Below, in pieces: positions 1 through 10,036 of a stretch of 64,000 nucleotides of DNA. Origin of the DNA: CBDAPI01 sp965248635 (GTDB taxonomy: Bacteria > Acidobacteriota > UBA6911 > RPQK01 > CBDAPI01). Position 1 is the first letter of the stretch; each line of letters starts with the position of its first letter. The notes beneath the pieces were generated by a model. It was not told where the DNA came from and made no database searches. It saw only the letters and a program-made list of their open reading frames with translations. The stretch covers positions 2,294,001 through 2,358,000 of the forward strand of contig OZ252114.1 in the NCBI GenBank assembly GCA_965248635.1. Direction: 5' to 3'. The translations under genes were made by a program, and so were the position numbers.

Positions 1-2
1 CT

Positions 3-281
3 TGTCTGGTTACCTGGGAAAATCAAAGGTTTGATGGCCGAACTGTCAATCTTTCCCAGGGAGGAACCTGCATTGACATTGAAAGGATCCCAATCATGCT
101 TCCCAAAGGAGCTAGGATTCAGCTCACAATTCGCTGGAAGGGCGTGCATCAACTGAGCGGCCGCGTACGTTATAGCGTGCGGGCTGATGAAGCTAGGCTG
201 TCTTCCGCGAGATTCGGCGTGGAACTCGATCGGCGGGGAGACTACGAGCGTTTCCGCAGGCTGATCGCGGCACTCACCTGA
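3..281 (+). CDS. PilZ domain protein, C-terminal part (cut by left edge)
   Basis: The frame is open from the first bases of the window to the stop at 281, so only the end of the gene is present. The readable peptide carries a PilZ-like core: a VNLSQGG segment, then ARIQLTIRW, a GRVRYS strand and FGVELD near the end. PilZ domains bind cyclic di-GMP or act as adaptors for surface polysaccharide, motility or regulation. An internal ATG at 96 would give a 61-residue protein, but it lies inside the domain, so the true start is outside the window. The arginine-rich N-terminal part of the c-di-GMP site cannot be checked here. Confidence 0.7.
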   Translation, partial: CLVTWENQRFDGRTVNLSQGGTCIDIERIPIMLPKGARIQLTIRWKGVHQLSGRVRYSVRADEARLSSARFGVELDRRGDYERFRRLIAALT

Positions 282-886
282 GTAGAAATCCGGTGCTTCT
301 TCAGGGAAGTGTTGTTAATTGTCTCCAGCAGCCTCGAAAAGCACGATCTCACCTGGATTCCTGGACTTTGCTGAGTCGTCAAACATGTGCGAAGCACGGA
401 ACATTCCTGAAGGAGGCTATCCGACGCAACTGTACACCGGATCCCAAGCAGTCTTGGTGAGGAGTACTCCGCCCTCAACAACAGTTGCCTGAAGAAGGAC
501 CCCCTTCACAGGAATCCAAGGAGCTGTTCTCGGAGTTCTCTCAAGCGGTTCAGACCCTTGAGGCCCGAAAATGTCCGGACAGTTAGCGAGGGCTGATGAC
601 TGCCTTATCGTCTATGCCTCACTTCGGCACCTGAATGGCCTCGTATACAGTGTGGAAACGCCTTCGAGGGTCTCCCCGCCGCCATATTCTGTCTATGGAC
701 AGCCTGCAGCGCGCAGGATCGCTACTGTGTCGAGATTTTTGCCGCTGACTTGGAGAATACAGCTCACTTCGGCATAATTTCCACGATGTATCCTTACACA
801 GAATTCAGGACGATGCGTTGGATGGCTTGCTGACGAGAAAGCGCGATCTCATCGATCGCACCATCACCTAACTGGCGGACACCACG
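282..886. other. 605-bp stretch without a recognisable gene
   Basis: Short open frames occur on both strands, but none has a recognisable motif, a good ribosome site or a family resemblance. A short in-frame peptide ending near 870 (reading about LDGLLTRKRDLIDRT) looks like the end of a longer decayed gene, but it cannot be assigned. The stretch separates the PilZ gene from a secreted-protein gene and fits the gene-decay landscape that follows. Confidence 0.5.
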
Positions 887-1567
887 ATGTATGTCGGCAT
901 CTGCAGGTCCGGACGATTTCTGTTGCCAGCCCTGTTGCTGGCTCCGGTGACCGCTGCGATTGCCCAGACGGAAGCAACCGAAGAGACAGTCGAGCGCTTG
1001 TTTGCAACGCCGGCATCGGCATTCGACCCCGCGCTGCCGGCCGAGCCGTTCGGGACCTGGTTCGACGAAGTCTTGCCGAAACGATCCGGCAGGTTCTTCG
1101 AAATCACGCAATGTGCCTCGGAAAAGGAAGGCAACCATCCCCGCAACTGTCTCGCGATCGAGGTGAATATCGTCAGCCGTAACCGCCAACTGCGCCTGAT
1201 CTTCGAGCGCGACAGCCAGGCCTTTCGCGGCGGCTTCATGTCGGCTTCCCAGCTAGAGGGGAAGTTCGCAATCAAGTCGCTGGCAGCGCTGCCCAAATTG
1301 TTGAAACGCGCTATGCGGCCCTTTCCCCTCGCATGTCCTCAAAACGCGAAACGGAAACTGCGCGAAAGCTACGCCGGGCTATTCGAATGGTGCGAGGACT
1401 CCGATGGCATCCGCCAGGGGCCGGCACGGGCGTGGTTCAGCACGGGCATTTATCTGTTGTATCGCGGCCAGTACGCGGATGACGAAAAAATCGGCGACTG
1501 GATCGAATGCGACCGCTTCGAGCGCTGCGCGTTCAACACCTACGAAAACGTTCAGAGAGAGCCATGA
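887..1567 (+). CDS. Secreted protein with C-terminal MORN-like repeat
   Basis: The 226-residue product begins with a typical export signal: basic start, a leucine/alanine-rich core and a likely cleavage after AIAQ near residue 27. The last third (GLFEWCED..GIRQGPARAWFSTGIYLLYRGQYADDEKIGDWIEC) resembles MORN/YwqK-type repeats, in which G-P-x-x-x-W/Y units form a beta sheet. Six cysteines in the mature part could form disulfides in the periplasm. The middle is unrecognised. The ATG at 887 was chosen because it puts the signal peptide at the N terminus. No operon partner is visible and downstream DNA is a transposase remnant. Function unknown. Confidence 0.55.
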   Translation: MYVGICRSGRFLLPALLLAPVTAAIAQTEATEETVERLFATPASAFDPALPAEPFGTWFDEVLPKRSGRFFEITQCASEKEGNHPRNCLAIEVNIVSRNRQLRLIFERDSQAFRGGFMSASQLEGKFAIKSLAALPKLLKRAMRPFPLACPQNAKRKLRESYAGLFEWCEDSDGIRQGPARAWFSTGIYLLYRGQYADDEKIGDWIECDRFERCAFNTYENVQREP

Positions 1568-1712
1568 ATCAGCACCGTTGCGTTGCCTTTTTGCCACTTC
1601 GCTCTCAGAGGCCGTAGACCTCCTCGTGGTCCGCAAAAATCCGATCCAGTGCGATTCTACCTGGCATTTTCGTCTCGCTGCCTTCACGCTTCTGAAATGG
1701 ACCTGCTGCCTC

Positions 1713-2115
1713 ATGATCCTCCTCGTTCAGGCTCTCAGTCTGGTAACCTTCACACGGTTCCACCGGACGACCGTGCTACGGCTGGCCGTGCTCCGTCAGC
1801 AGCTCGCTGTCTACAAGCGCAGCGTGAAGAAGCCGAGATTGAAAAACAGAGATCGGCTGTTCTGGTTCGTCGTCTTAAGGGTGTGGAAAGATTGTCGGTC
1901 TGAGTGGATCCTGGTCAAACCCCTAACAGTGATCCGATGGAGGAAGCGGAAGTTTCGGGAGTTCTGGCGGAAGAACTCAGGAAGCGCGATCGAGAGGCCA
2001 GCCATTCCGAGAAAGTACATCGATTTCATCCGACACATCTCATCTGATCATCCGGAGCACAGAGTGGATACCGAGATCAAAGGCGCTGTTCGGAGTGAAG
2101 AAACAGTAGGGAGCG
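1713..2115 (+). pseudogene. Integrase-type (rve) transposase, N-terminal remnant
   Basis: The peptide read from 1713 contains LRLAVLRQQLAVYKRSVKK, then RLFWFVVLRVWKDCRS, ILVKPLTVIRWRKRKFREFW and RPAIPRKYIDFIRHISSDHP. These are the hallmark blocks of a helix-turn-helix/integrase transposase widespread in environmental bacteria. Homology fades after about 2060, where only a stop-containing trace (KALFGVKK) remains. The catalytic DDE core is absent. Terminal repeats were not found, so this is a decayed fragment rather than an element. Confidence 0.6.
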
Positions 2116-2298
2116 ATCCAGAACTCCACAAACCCACGCGTCTTTGCGAATGTGTAGACACCTAATGGACCACGGGGCCGACGTTTGCCTTCGACATCGG
2201 ACATTGCCCCGTGGTAGAAAACTCCAGTTACAGTACGAGTGGACAAGTTGATCTCGTGTGGAGACGAATCAAGAACTCGATCAAGCGCGGGTACTCTC

Positions 2299-3474
2299 AT
2301 GACCAACTTCGTCCAACACCTGGAATGTTCCAAGACTGGTTCGAAATATCCGGCCGACCACCTCCACAACCTCTCTCCGGATGCCGCCGCACCTCTCCTC
2401 GTGCGTTATCACCTCGACGCAGTGAAGCGCTCCCTGAACCGTGAGCGTTTGCAGGAAAGGGTGTCCAGCATGTGGCGCTACGCCGAGGTCCTTCCGGCCG
2501 TGGAGCCCGCGGAGATTGTCTCTCTAGGGGAGGGGTGGACGCCTCTGATCCGGCTAGGCAACCTCGAACACAAGTGGGATTTCCGGCACCTCTATATGAA
2601 GAACGAGGCCCATAACTCTACCGGATCCTTCAAAGACCGGGGGCTGTCAGCTGCCGTCACGATGGCCCGGAAACTGGGAGCCAGACGCCTGTGCATCCCC
2701 ACTGCCGGGAACGCCGGGGGCGCACTGGCCGCTTACGGCGCCAGTGCAGGACTGGAAGTCCAGGTATTCATGCCCACGGACACTCCTCAGACCAACCTTG
2801 TCGAGTGCCTGGCAGCGGGAGCGCAGGTCACGCGCGTGGAAGGCCTGATCAGCGACGCGGCTGCGCAAATGAAGGAGGCCGGAAAAGGGAAAGGCTGGTT
2901 TGATGTCTCCACGCTCAAGGAGCCCTATCGAATTGAAGGCAAGAAGACACTGGGCTATGAGCTGGCGGAGCAATTCCAGTGGGACCTTCCCGATGTCATT
3001 CTCTACCCCACCGGGGGCGGCACTGGTCTGATCGGAATGTGGAAAGCCTTCGAGGAGATGGAAGAACTGGGCTGGATCGGGCCTGGCCGGCCCCGGATGG
3101 TGGCCGTTCAGTCCTCGGGGTGCGCACCCATCGTACAGGCCTTCGAGGAGGGTCGGGAGGAATCTGATTTCTGGTCGGGTGCCTCCACCATAGCGTCGGG
3201 GATTCGAGTTCCCAAGGCACTGGGCGATTTCCTGATTCTGAGTGACATCCGGGCTAGCTGTGGCTGCGCGATCAGCGTGACCGACCAGGATATTCTGAAG
3301 GGTGTGCGGGAGGTGGCCAGCCATGAGGGCGTGCTCATGTGTCCAGAGGGAGCCGCTTGCTGGGCAGCCCTCAATCAGTTGAGAAGTCAGGGATGGGTGA
3401 GTTCCCAGGAACGGATCGTCATCTTCAACACGGCCTCCGGTCACAAGTATCCCGAAGCAATGCCGACCTGGTAG
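2299..3474 (+). CDS. thrC: Threonine synthase (PLP-dependent)
   Basis: A 391-residue fold-type II PLP enzyme that converts O-phosphohomoserine to threonine. The Schiff-base lysine is Lys112 in STGSFKDRG. The phosphate-binding segment PTAGNAGGALAAYGA and the glycine loop PTGGGTGLIGMWKAFEE are intact, and the C terminus reads NTASGHKYPE. The start at 2299 (MTNFVQHLECS) matches the usual N terminus of this class. In many homologues this begins with a small four-cysteine ribbon; here only the first cysteine survives (LECSKTGSKY..NLSPDAAAP). No other threonine-pathway gene is adjacent and both neighbours are pseudogenes, so it may be a second copy. A related PLP lyase cannot be excluded. Confidence 0.82.
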   Translation: MTNFVQHLECSKTGSKYPADHLHNLSPDAAAPLLVRYHLDAVKRSLNRERLQERVSSMWRYAEVLPAVEPAEIVSLGEGWTPLIRLGNLEHKWDFRHLYMKNEAHNSTGSFKDRGLSAAVTMARKLGARRLCIPTAGNAGGALAAYGASAGLEVQVFMPTDTPQTNLVECLAAGAQVTRVEGLISDAAAQMKEAGKGKGWFDVSTLKEPYRIEGKKTLGYELAEQFQWDLPDVILYPTGGGTGLIGMWKAFEEMEELGWIGPGRPRMVAVQSSGCAPIVQAFEEGREESDFWSGASTIASGIRVPKALGDFLILSDIRASCGCAISVTDQDILKGVREVASHEGVLMCPEGAACWAALNQLRSQGWVSSQERIVIFNTASGHKYPEAMPTW

Positions 3475-3480
3475 CCCTGG

Positions 3481-3900
3481 TCAGGTCTGCTGCAGACACT
3501 CGCGAATGCGCCGGACAACAATCAGGTCGTCTCGCGATTCCAGGCTCCTGACCGAAATATCCAGCCCGGACGGGGTATCCTCCAGCGGGCGCAGCTCGAC
3601 CCTGGGGTTCCCCTGCCGAAGGCTTTCGACCACCTGCTCCCGGCTAAGGGGAATCTTTTTCTCGTCCCAGCAAACGTTCAACTGGGGCGTTCGGTTGGCC
3701 TCTTCCGGGACAAATTGCCGGGTGGCGACGGCAGGAATCGAAGAGAGGTGTCGATCGATCCGTTCGACACGTCGAGCCCATTTTCGCCAGGTGGCCTCAT
3801 GGTCTTGCTCAAGGTAGATCTCGAGGGCCCGATAGAGTCCGACGATTTCTTCTTTGCTCAGCTTCGACGGTCGACCAATCGTATCCGGGGAGTAAGGTCC
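3481..3900 (-). pseudogene. SelA-like/DgaE-like PLP enzyme, C-terminal fragment
   Basis: Read on the minus strand from about 3900 down to the stop at 3481, the frame gives IGRPSKLSKEEIVGLYRALEIYL, WRKWARRVERID, FVPEEANRTPQLNVCWDEKK and DDLIVVRRIREC. These are the last conserved blocks of the L-seryl-tRNA(Sec) selenium transferase-like family, whose members include D-glucosaminate-6-phosphate ammonia-lyases. The N-terminal two thirds with the PLP lysine are missing and the frame upstream is unrelated. It ends 6 bp from the threonine synthase stop, on the opposite strand. Confidence 0.62.
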
Positions 3901-3901
3901 G

Positions 3902-4469
3902 TTACTGATGGAAGCCTCGATAAAGTCTCCCGGGGATACCTGGATCGCCTACATGAATCTGGCCGGAAACGCCTGCCTCTTCGCGGTGGGAATCGGGGCC
4001 GGCTTGATTGGCCGTACCGGTCCGGAGGAAGAGAGCCTCAAGCAACGATTCTACCAACGGGTCGGCAACCCCTTCTGGAGAAGACAAATCTGACGAGGCC
4101 TCCAGTGCTGGGTAGTCCTGAAGCCATAAATAGAAACCGGACGCTCCATCAGCCTGCTCAAGCAACTCCACGCGGACGCCAGTCACTGAGTTCTGAACGA
4201 CCAGGGCGTCCCTTGAGCAGCCAGGCCTCGGCCTGCGGAGCCAGGGGCCGGTTCAGGTGCCGGGGGCGGCGCAGGCCTCCGGGATGGGTCTCGCATTCCC
4301 TAGCCATGGCGTTCCAGCGCTGGAAAACTTCGAAAGACTTGTTGGTGTCGACCATAACATCACCGTATTCTTCTTCCGGGCGGGGCCGGGAGAGCTTGAC
4401 CTTCTGGAGCCAGCAGTGGGCTCCCGAGATGGGGTCGGGTTGCACGGCGTGGGTCAGGTTCTGGTGCAC
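3902..4469 (-). pseudogene. Unassigned decayed coding stretch on the minus strand
   Basis: Two minus-strand frames, 4469-4158 and 4186-3902, look protein-like and meet at a frame change near 4170. The first begins NLTHAVQPDPISGAHCWLQK, faintly like the C-terminal DPxSG segment of molybdopterin oxidoreductases, followed by a charged tail. The second contains VELLEQADGASGFYLWLQDYP and could be the same protein after a frameshift. On the plus strand, 3908-4093 reads a hydrophobic peptide (WIAYMNLAGNACLFAVGIGAG), so more than one fragment may be spliced here. No product is assigned. Confidence 0.3.
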
Positions 4470-4481
4470 TCCCCCAACACT

Positions 4482-4511
4482 ATTGATTTAACCGGGATTG
4501 ATTTAACCGGG
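4482..4511. repeat. 15-bp perfect tandem duplication
   Basis: The unit attgatttaaccggg occurs twice back to back (4482-4496 and 4497-4511) in the spacer before the FG-GAP/sulfatase gene. It is more AT-rich than its surroundings. No reading frame depends on it. Confidence 0.8.
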
Positions 4512-4599
4512 CTGAACCAATCGGGTTGGCGATTGTCCTTCCCCAGACTGCCTCACCACAAGGTTTCTCCTCAAACCGGTTTGCTGTTACGATCCCGGC

Positions 4600-7500
4600 A
4601 TGGGTATAGGATGGTTCCGGCAGGTGTCCTACCTGGGGATCCTCTTATTGATGGCTGCCGCGGCGCCCGCACAGCGTGTGAAATACAACCATCCAGGTCT
4701 GGAGGTGGACCTGGGCGTGGGGCTGTGGGCCTGGCCGATGCCCATGGACTGGGATGGCGACGGGGATCTCGACCTGATCGTCTCCTGTCCGGATGTGCCC
4801 TACAACGGAACCTACTTCTTCGAGAATCCGGGAGGCGATGCAAAGATGCCGCTCTTCAAGCCGGCGGTGCGTCTCGGGGCCGCGCTGAAAAATGTCCAGC
4901 TCTCAATCGTGGAGGGAAAGCCGCGTGTCCTGACGCCCGGCACCGAGTGGGGGGATTTCCTCGGCGGGAGGTTCGAGAAGAACCGCCGGATCCACCCGAA
5001 GACCAACATCCACAGCGGGAAGATCCGTGCCAACCAGTGGCGCCGAGTGGACTACGACGGTGACGGTGATCAGGACCTGGTGGTCGGGGTCGGTGACTGG
5101 GCCGACTACGGCTGGGACAACGCCTTCAACCGCAAGGGTGAGTGGACCCGTGGCCCGCTCCATGGTTTTGTCTATCTGCTGAAAAACAACAACGGATCGT
5201 ACGCGGAGCCTGTGAGGGTTGAGCCCGTTGATGTCTTCGGCATGCCTTCGCCGAACTTCGCCGATTTCGACGGCGACGGGGATCTGGACCTGTTGTGCGG
5301 AGAATTCCTCGACGGCTTCACCTATTTTCGGAATGAGGGCAGCCGAACGGAACCGCGGTACGCAAAGGGGCGGAAGCTGGCGGCTCGAATGGATCTTCAG
5401 ATGATCACGCCGACCGCGATCGACTGGGATGGGGATGGTGACATCGACTTGATCTGCGGCGATGAAGACGGCCGCGTCGCCTTCATCGAAAACAGCGGGA
5501 AGCTCATCGAAGGAATTCCGCAGTTCCTTCCGCCCCGGTACTTCAGGCAGGTCGCCGACGAGGTCAAATTCGGCGCACTGGTGACGCCGGTCAGCGTCGA
5601 CTGGGACGGCGACGGTGACGAGGATCTGATCTGCGGCAACACAGCCGGCTATGTCGGGTTCATCGAGAACCTCGACGGAGGGAATCCCCCGAAGTGGGCG
5701 GCGCCGGTCCATCTCAAGGCCGGTGGAAAAGTCCTCCGGATCGAGGCCGGCAACAACGGCTCGATCCAGGGGCCGGCCGAGGTGAAATGGGGTTACACGA
5801 CGTTGAGCGTGGCGGACTGGAATCACGACGGCCGGTTGGATCTTGTGGTCAACTCGATCTGGGGCAGGGTGGTGTGGTACTGCGACACCGGGGCCGGGCT
5901 GGCCGCTGCAAAACCTGTCGCCGTGCGGTGGGACGGCGACGCTCCAAAGCCGTCGTGGAACTGGTGGGATCCCGAGAAAAACGAGCTGGTGACCCAATGG
6001 CGCACGACGCCGGTCGTGATCGACTGGGACGAGGACGGCTTGAAGGATCTGGTGATGCTGGATCATGAGGGGTATCTGGCCTGGTTCCAGCGTGAGCGGA
6101 TGGGAGATCGACTGATCCTCAAGCCCGGGAACCGGATCTTCCGGAGTTCCGGGAAGGAGGGCCCTCTTCGCCTGAACGACCGAACGGCCGGAAGGAGCGG
6201 CCGGCGGAAGCTCTGCATCGTGGACTGGGACGGAGATGGAAAAAGGGACCTTCTGCTGAACTCGGCGAGTGTGACGCTGCTTCGGAATGCAGGCAAACAG
6301 GACGGCAGCGTCATTTTTGAGGAGGCCGGCTCCCTGAGCGGCCGGAGACTTGCCGGCCATACAACCAGCCCAACCACCGTCGACTGGGACGGCAACGGGG
6401 TTCGTGATCTGCTCATCGGCGCCGAGGACGGGTTCCTGTATCACGTGCCCAACCAGGCCGTGGCGTTCAGCGCCGGAGGGGTGACGGTCGAAGGACGGGG
6501 ATTCGAGGTGGCCACGCTCGAAAACGAGGGCCGCGCCTATTCGAACCGGAGGTACGTGTGGTTCGATCTCCCGGACAAGTTCCAGGGCTGGCAGTACACG
6601 CGGACCGGTGGCGGTGAGCGGGCGGCGATCACGGTTTCGGCGAACCGGGACGCCACCGTCTACGTCGCCAGCGCAGGATCGCAGAAGGGGATTTCCCTGG
6701 CCGGATGGACGCGGGCCGAGGGGTTGACCTTCGGCTACACCGACAAGGGCCAGACGCGCATGCAGGTGTATCGCAGGGAGCTCAAGGCCGGAGAGAAAGT
6801 GCGGGTCCCGCAGGGCAGCTGGTCGGGGGGGATCGTGCTGGTGCCGCCGCGCGAGCGCCTCAACGTCTTGTTCATCGCCGTTGACGATATGCGGGTGGAG
6901 TTGGGCTGCTACGGTGACACGATCGTCAAGTCGCCGAACATCGACCGGCTCGCCGCTCAGGGCACCTTGTTCACACGGGCCTATTGTCAGCAGGCCGTAT
7001 GTAATCCCTCGCGCGCCTCCATGCTGACGGGCTTGCGACCCGACACCCTTCCCGTGTGGGATCTGCCCACGCACTTTCGCCGGAATTTTCCGGACATTGT
7101 GACGCTTCCACAGCTGTTCAAGCAGAACGGCTATCACGCACGGGGCATCGGAAAGATCTTCCACAACTGGCGTCAGGATGACTACAAGGGGGATCCGAAA
7201 TCGTGGAGCGTTCCTGCCGTGATGCACTACGCCTCACACGGATCGGACAAGGCCATCGTCAAGGGTGAGCTGCCCCCTGACCTTGCCGTTGTCCCCAGAA
7301 CGGAGATCCGGGATGTGCCGGACAATGCCTACGAACGACGGGCGCATCGCCGAAAAGGCTGTCGCGGCGCTGCGTGAGCTGAAGGAGCGGCCGTTCTTTC
7401 TCGCGGTGGGGTTTTGGAAGCCGCATGCGCACTTCAACGCGCCCAGGAAGTATTGGGACCTGTACAAGAGATCGGAGATCAGCCCTCCGGCGAATCCAGA

Positions 7501-8243
7501 TCGCCCGCAAGACGTTCCGGAAATTGCGATGCACGATTCGCGTGAGATCCTCCGCCCATTCAAGGGGCGCCGGCCCAACACCGATCAGGTCCTGGCGCTT
7601 CGGCACGGATATTACGCGGCCATCAGTTATGTAGATGCCCAGGTCGGCAAGGTGATCGACGAACTGGACCGATTGGGACTTCGGAAGCGGACCATTATCG
7701 TTTTTTGGTCCGACCACGGATTCCACCTGGGGGAACATTCCCTGTGGGCCAAGACCTCGAACTTCGAACTGGATGCGCGGGTTCCCATGATCATCGCGAC
7801 CCCCCACCACAAATCCGGCCAGAGGACGGAGGCGCTGTCGGAGTTGCTTGATCTGTATCCCACGCTGGCGGATCTGTGCGGGCTCAAGGCCGCTGAGAAT
7901 CTGGAGGGGAAGAGTCTCCGGCCGGTGCTCGATGATCCGGCGGCAACCGTCAAGAAGGCCGCCGAGACCCAACACACCCGGCCGGCCTACCCGCGTGCAA
8001 AGACGCCTCTGAAGGCAATGGGCTACTCCATGAGGACCGACCGTTACCGCTATACCGAATGGCGCAGTGTGAAGGACGGCTCGATCATGGCCCGCGAACT
8101 TTACGATCATCAGGCCGATCCCCGCGAAACGGTCAATCTGGCCGGACAGCCGGACCCATGCGGAGACGGTCGCGATTCTGGAGAAGGAATTTTCCCGGCT
8201 TCGTCCCGGAGTCATGACGGGCAGCCTCACCCCGAACAAGTAG
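4600..8243 (+). pseudogene. FG-GAP/VCBS repeat-iduronate sulfatase fusion, two frameshifts
   Basis: A signal peptide (MGIGWFRQVSYLGILLLMAA) is followed by nine acidic FG-GAP/VCBS repeats of the DWDGDGDxDLL type between about residues 45 and 620, then a linker, and from about residue 760 a sulfatase domain starting LNVLFIAVDDMR. The formylglycine motif is CNPSR with the modifiable Cys at residue 801 (codon 7000-7002), as in iduronate-2-sulfatase-like enzymes. The frame shifts near 7330; the continuing frame carries WKPHAHF, SDHGFHLGEHSLW and ELYDHQADPRE. A second shift near 8155 is needed to reach the natural end (LTPNK, stop 8241-8243). The intact protein would be about 1,210 residues, secreted, acting on sulfated glycans. 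It is either decayed or affected by sequencing errors. A sialidase-like gene follows 13 bp later. Confidence 0.78.
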
Positions 8244-8256
8244 ACAGGAGCGTCAC

Positions 8257-9309
8257 ATGCATCCAGTCATTTTCCTGATCAGCTTTGCGGGTCAGAATGT
8301 TCCCGGGGTCGTGGCCTCCGAGTTCGTTTTCGAAAAGGCGCCCCATCCCCAGTGTCACGCGTCGACGATCGTCCAGACGGATCAGGGATTCGTTTCCGCC
8401 TGGTTCGGCGGCACCCGCGAGAAACATCAGGACGTGGGCATCTGGCTGTCGCGCAAGATCGATGGGAAGTGGACGGCGCCAACAGAAGTTGCCAACGGAG
8501 TCCAGTCGCCCGAATTGCGACATCCCTGTTGGAATCCGATTCTGTTTCAGCCCGGGGAGGGGCCGCTTCTATTGTTCTACAAGGTCGGACCCAGCCCCAG
8601 CAGCTGGTGGGGGATGCTCAAGACTTCCGAGGACGGTGGGAAAACTTGGTCTGAGGGTCGCAAGCTCGGGAAAGATGCAAAGGTGGGCCATCTCCTGGGA
8701 CCGGTCAAGAACAAGCCCGTTCAGCTGAAGGATGGTTCGATCCTTTGCCCGACCAGCACCGAGCATGAAGGGTGGCGGGTCCACTTTGAGCTGACGCGCG
8801 ACCTGGGGAAGACGTGGGAGGTGATCGGACCGATCAACGACGGCCGGGAGTTCGGGGCCATCCAGCCCAGCATCCTCCATCATGCGAACGGGAAAATGCA
8901 GGTGCTCTGCCGGAGCAAACAGAACGTCATCACGCAGAGCTGGTCGGAAGACGGCGGAAAGACGTGGGGAAAGATGACGGCGACGACCCTTCCCACCGCC
9001 GGGACCGATGCCGTGACGCTGTCGGATGGGCGGCAGTTGCTCGTTTACAATCACACGATTCGCAAGTCGGCGTTTCCGTCGGGTCGCAACATGCTCAACA
9101 TCGCGGTCAGCAGCGATGGCGTGAAATGGAAGGGGGCCGCGGTTCTGGAACGGGCAAAAGGCGAATACTCTTATCCGGCCGTGATTCAGTCCGATGACGG
9201 CCTGGTGCACATTACCTACACGTGGCAGCGGACGCGGGTCCGGCATGCCGTGATCGACCCGGCCAGGCTGGAGCTGAAGCCGATCGAAGAGGGCAAGTGG
9301 CCTGATTGA
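8257..9309 (+). CDS. Sialidase-like (BNR repeat) glycoside hydrolase family protein
   Basis: This 350-residue protein has the six-bladed propeller signature of sialidase-like enzymes. There are two Asp-boxes (SEDGGKTW, both copies) plus a degenerate third (TRDLGKTW). An early HASTIVQTDQGFVSAWFGGTREKHQDVGIW segment is typical of bacterial exo-alpha-sialidase-annotated proteins. A short hydrophobic N terminus suggests export, though it is not a strong signal. The ATG at 8257 has an AGGAG ribosome site eight bases upstream. It sits right behind the sulfatase gene and before a symporter remnant, a layout suggesting uptake and breakdown of a sulfated, acidic glycan. The true substrate is unknown. 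Confidence 0.72.
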   Translation: MHPVIFLISFAGQNVPGVVASEFVFEKAPHPQCHASTIVQTDQGFVSAWFGGTREKHQDVGIWLSRKIDGKWTAPTEVANGVQSPELRHPCWNPILFQPGEGPLLLFYKVGPSPSSWWGMLKTSEDGGKTWSEGRKLGKDAKVGHLLGPVKNKPVQLKDGSILCPTSTEHEGWRVHFELTRDLGKTWEVIGPINDGREFGAIQPSILHHANGKMQVLCRSKQNVITQSWSEDGGKTWGKMTATTLPTAGTDAVTLSDGRQLLVYNHTIRKSAFPSGRNMLNIAVSSDGVKWKGAAVLERAKGEYSYPAVIQSDDGLVHITYTWQRTRVRHAVIDPARLELKPIEEGKWPD

Positions 9310-10036
9310 TGCTGCCGGTTGCCGACTTGGTCGTCCTGGCGGTCTACCTGGCCGCTGTTGTCGGATTCGGCTGCTGGTTCGTTCGTAAGAGCAGGGATCG
9401 AAGCCGTGATCTGGACCGACGTGGTCCAGTCGATCGTCCTGGTGATCGGTGCGGCGGTCGTGCTGGGTCTCATGATGTCCGGCATGCCGGAGGGACCCGC
9501 GCAGACCTTTGCCATTGCGTCCGAGCACGACAAGTTCTCGCTGGGGAGCTTCGGGCCTGAGTTGACGGTCTCCACGTTCTGGGTGGTGTTGCTGTACGGG
9601 ATTTTCATCAACCTGACCAACTTCGGGATCGACCAGAGTTTTGTCCAGCGCTGCCACGCGGCACGGGATGAGCGGCAGGCGGCGCGCAGCGTTTGGCTGG
9701 GGGCGCTCCTCTACGTGCCGATCTCGCTCGGCTTTTTCATGATCGGATCGGCGGCCTTCAGTTACTACCGGGCGCAGCCGGAGATGATGCACGATGTCCG
9801 CTCCGAGGTCGCCAAACAGAAGACCGTGGAGCTGGGGAGGCCGGTCACGGCGGCGGAGTTGACGGATGAGGATATTTCCGACAAGGTGCTGCCCCACTTC
9901 ATCGCCTACAAGTTGCCGCCGGGTCTGGCCGGCCTCCTGATCGCCGCCATCTTCGCCGCCGCGATGAGCAGCATCGATACGTCCCTCAACAGTTCCGCGA
10001 CCGTGATCTTATCGGATCTCTACAAACGATATGTAA
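9309..10036 (+). pseudogene. Sodium:solute symporter (SSF), internally deleted and truncated
   Basis: The start overlaps the sialidase stop (9309) and encodes a first membrane helix, DLVVLAVYLAAVVGFGCWFV. Near 9385 the sequence jumps in frame and content to AGIEAVIWTDVVQSIVLVIG, which in SSF transporters lies about 130 residues further on, so an internal piece is missing. The rest shows the family blocks FGIDQSFVQRCHAARDERQA and AAIFAAAMSSIDTSLNSSATVILSDLY, then ends abruptly at KRYVN where unrelated DNA begins. The last helices are absent. It was probably the uptake partner of the preceding sulfatase and sialidase genes. Confidence 0.7.

Noticed and set aside
571..777. 68-codon open frame on the plus strand
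   Set aside because: No ribosome site, no family resemblance and composition like its non-coding surroundings.
794..1296. Two overlapping minus-strand frames opposite the MORN-like gene
   Set aside because: They mirror a plus-strand gene with a signal peptide and a recognisable repeat; both look like shadows.
3908..4093. Plus-strand 61-residue frame with a hydrophobic segment
   Set aside because: It could be a membrane-protein fragment, but it lies opposite a minus-strand remnant and has no family match I can name.
4903..7227. 774-residue open frame on the minus strand opposite the sulfatase
   Set aside because: A shadow frame produced by repeated GAC/GGC-rich FG-GAP codons; no start signal and no domain.
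8569..9897. 442-residue minus-strand frame across the sialidase-like and symporter genes
   Set aside because: Arg/Pro/His-rich composition is typical of the antisense of GC-rich genes, and it spans two different plus-strand genes.
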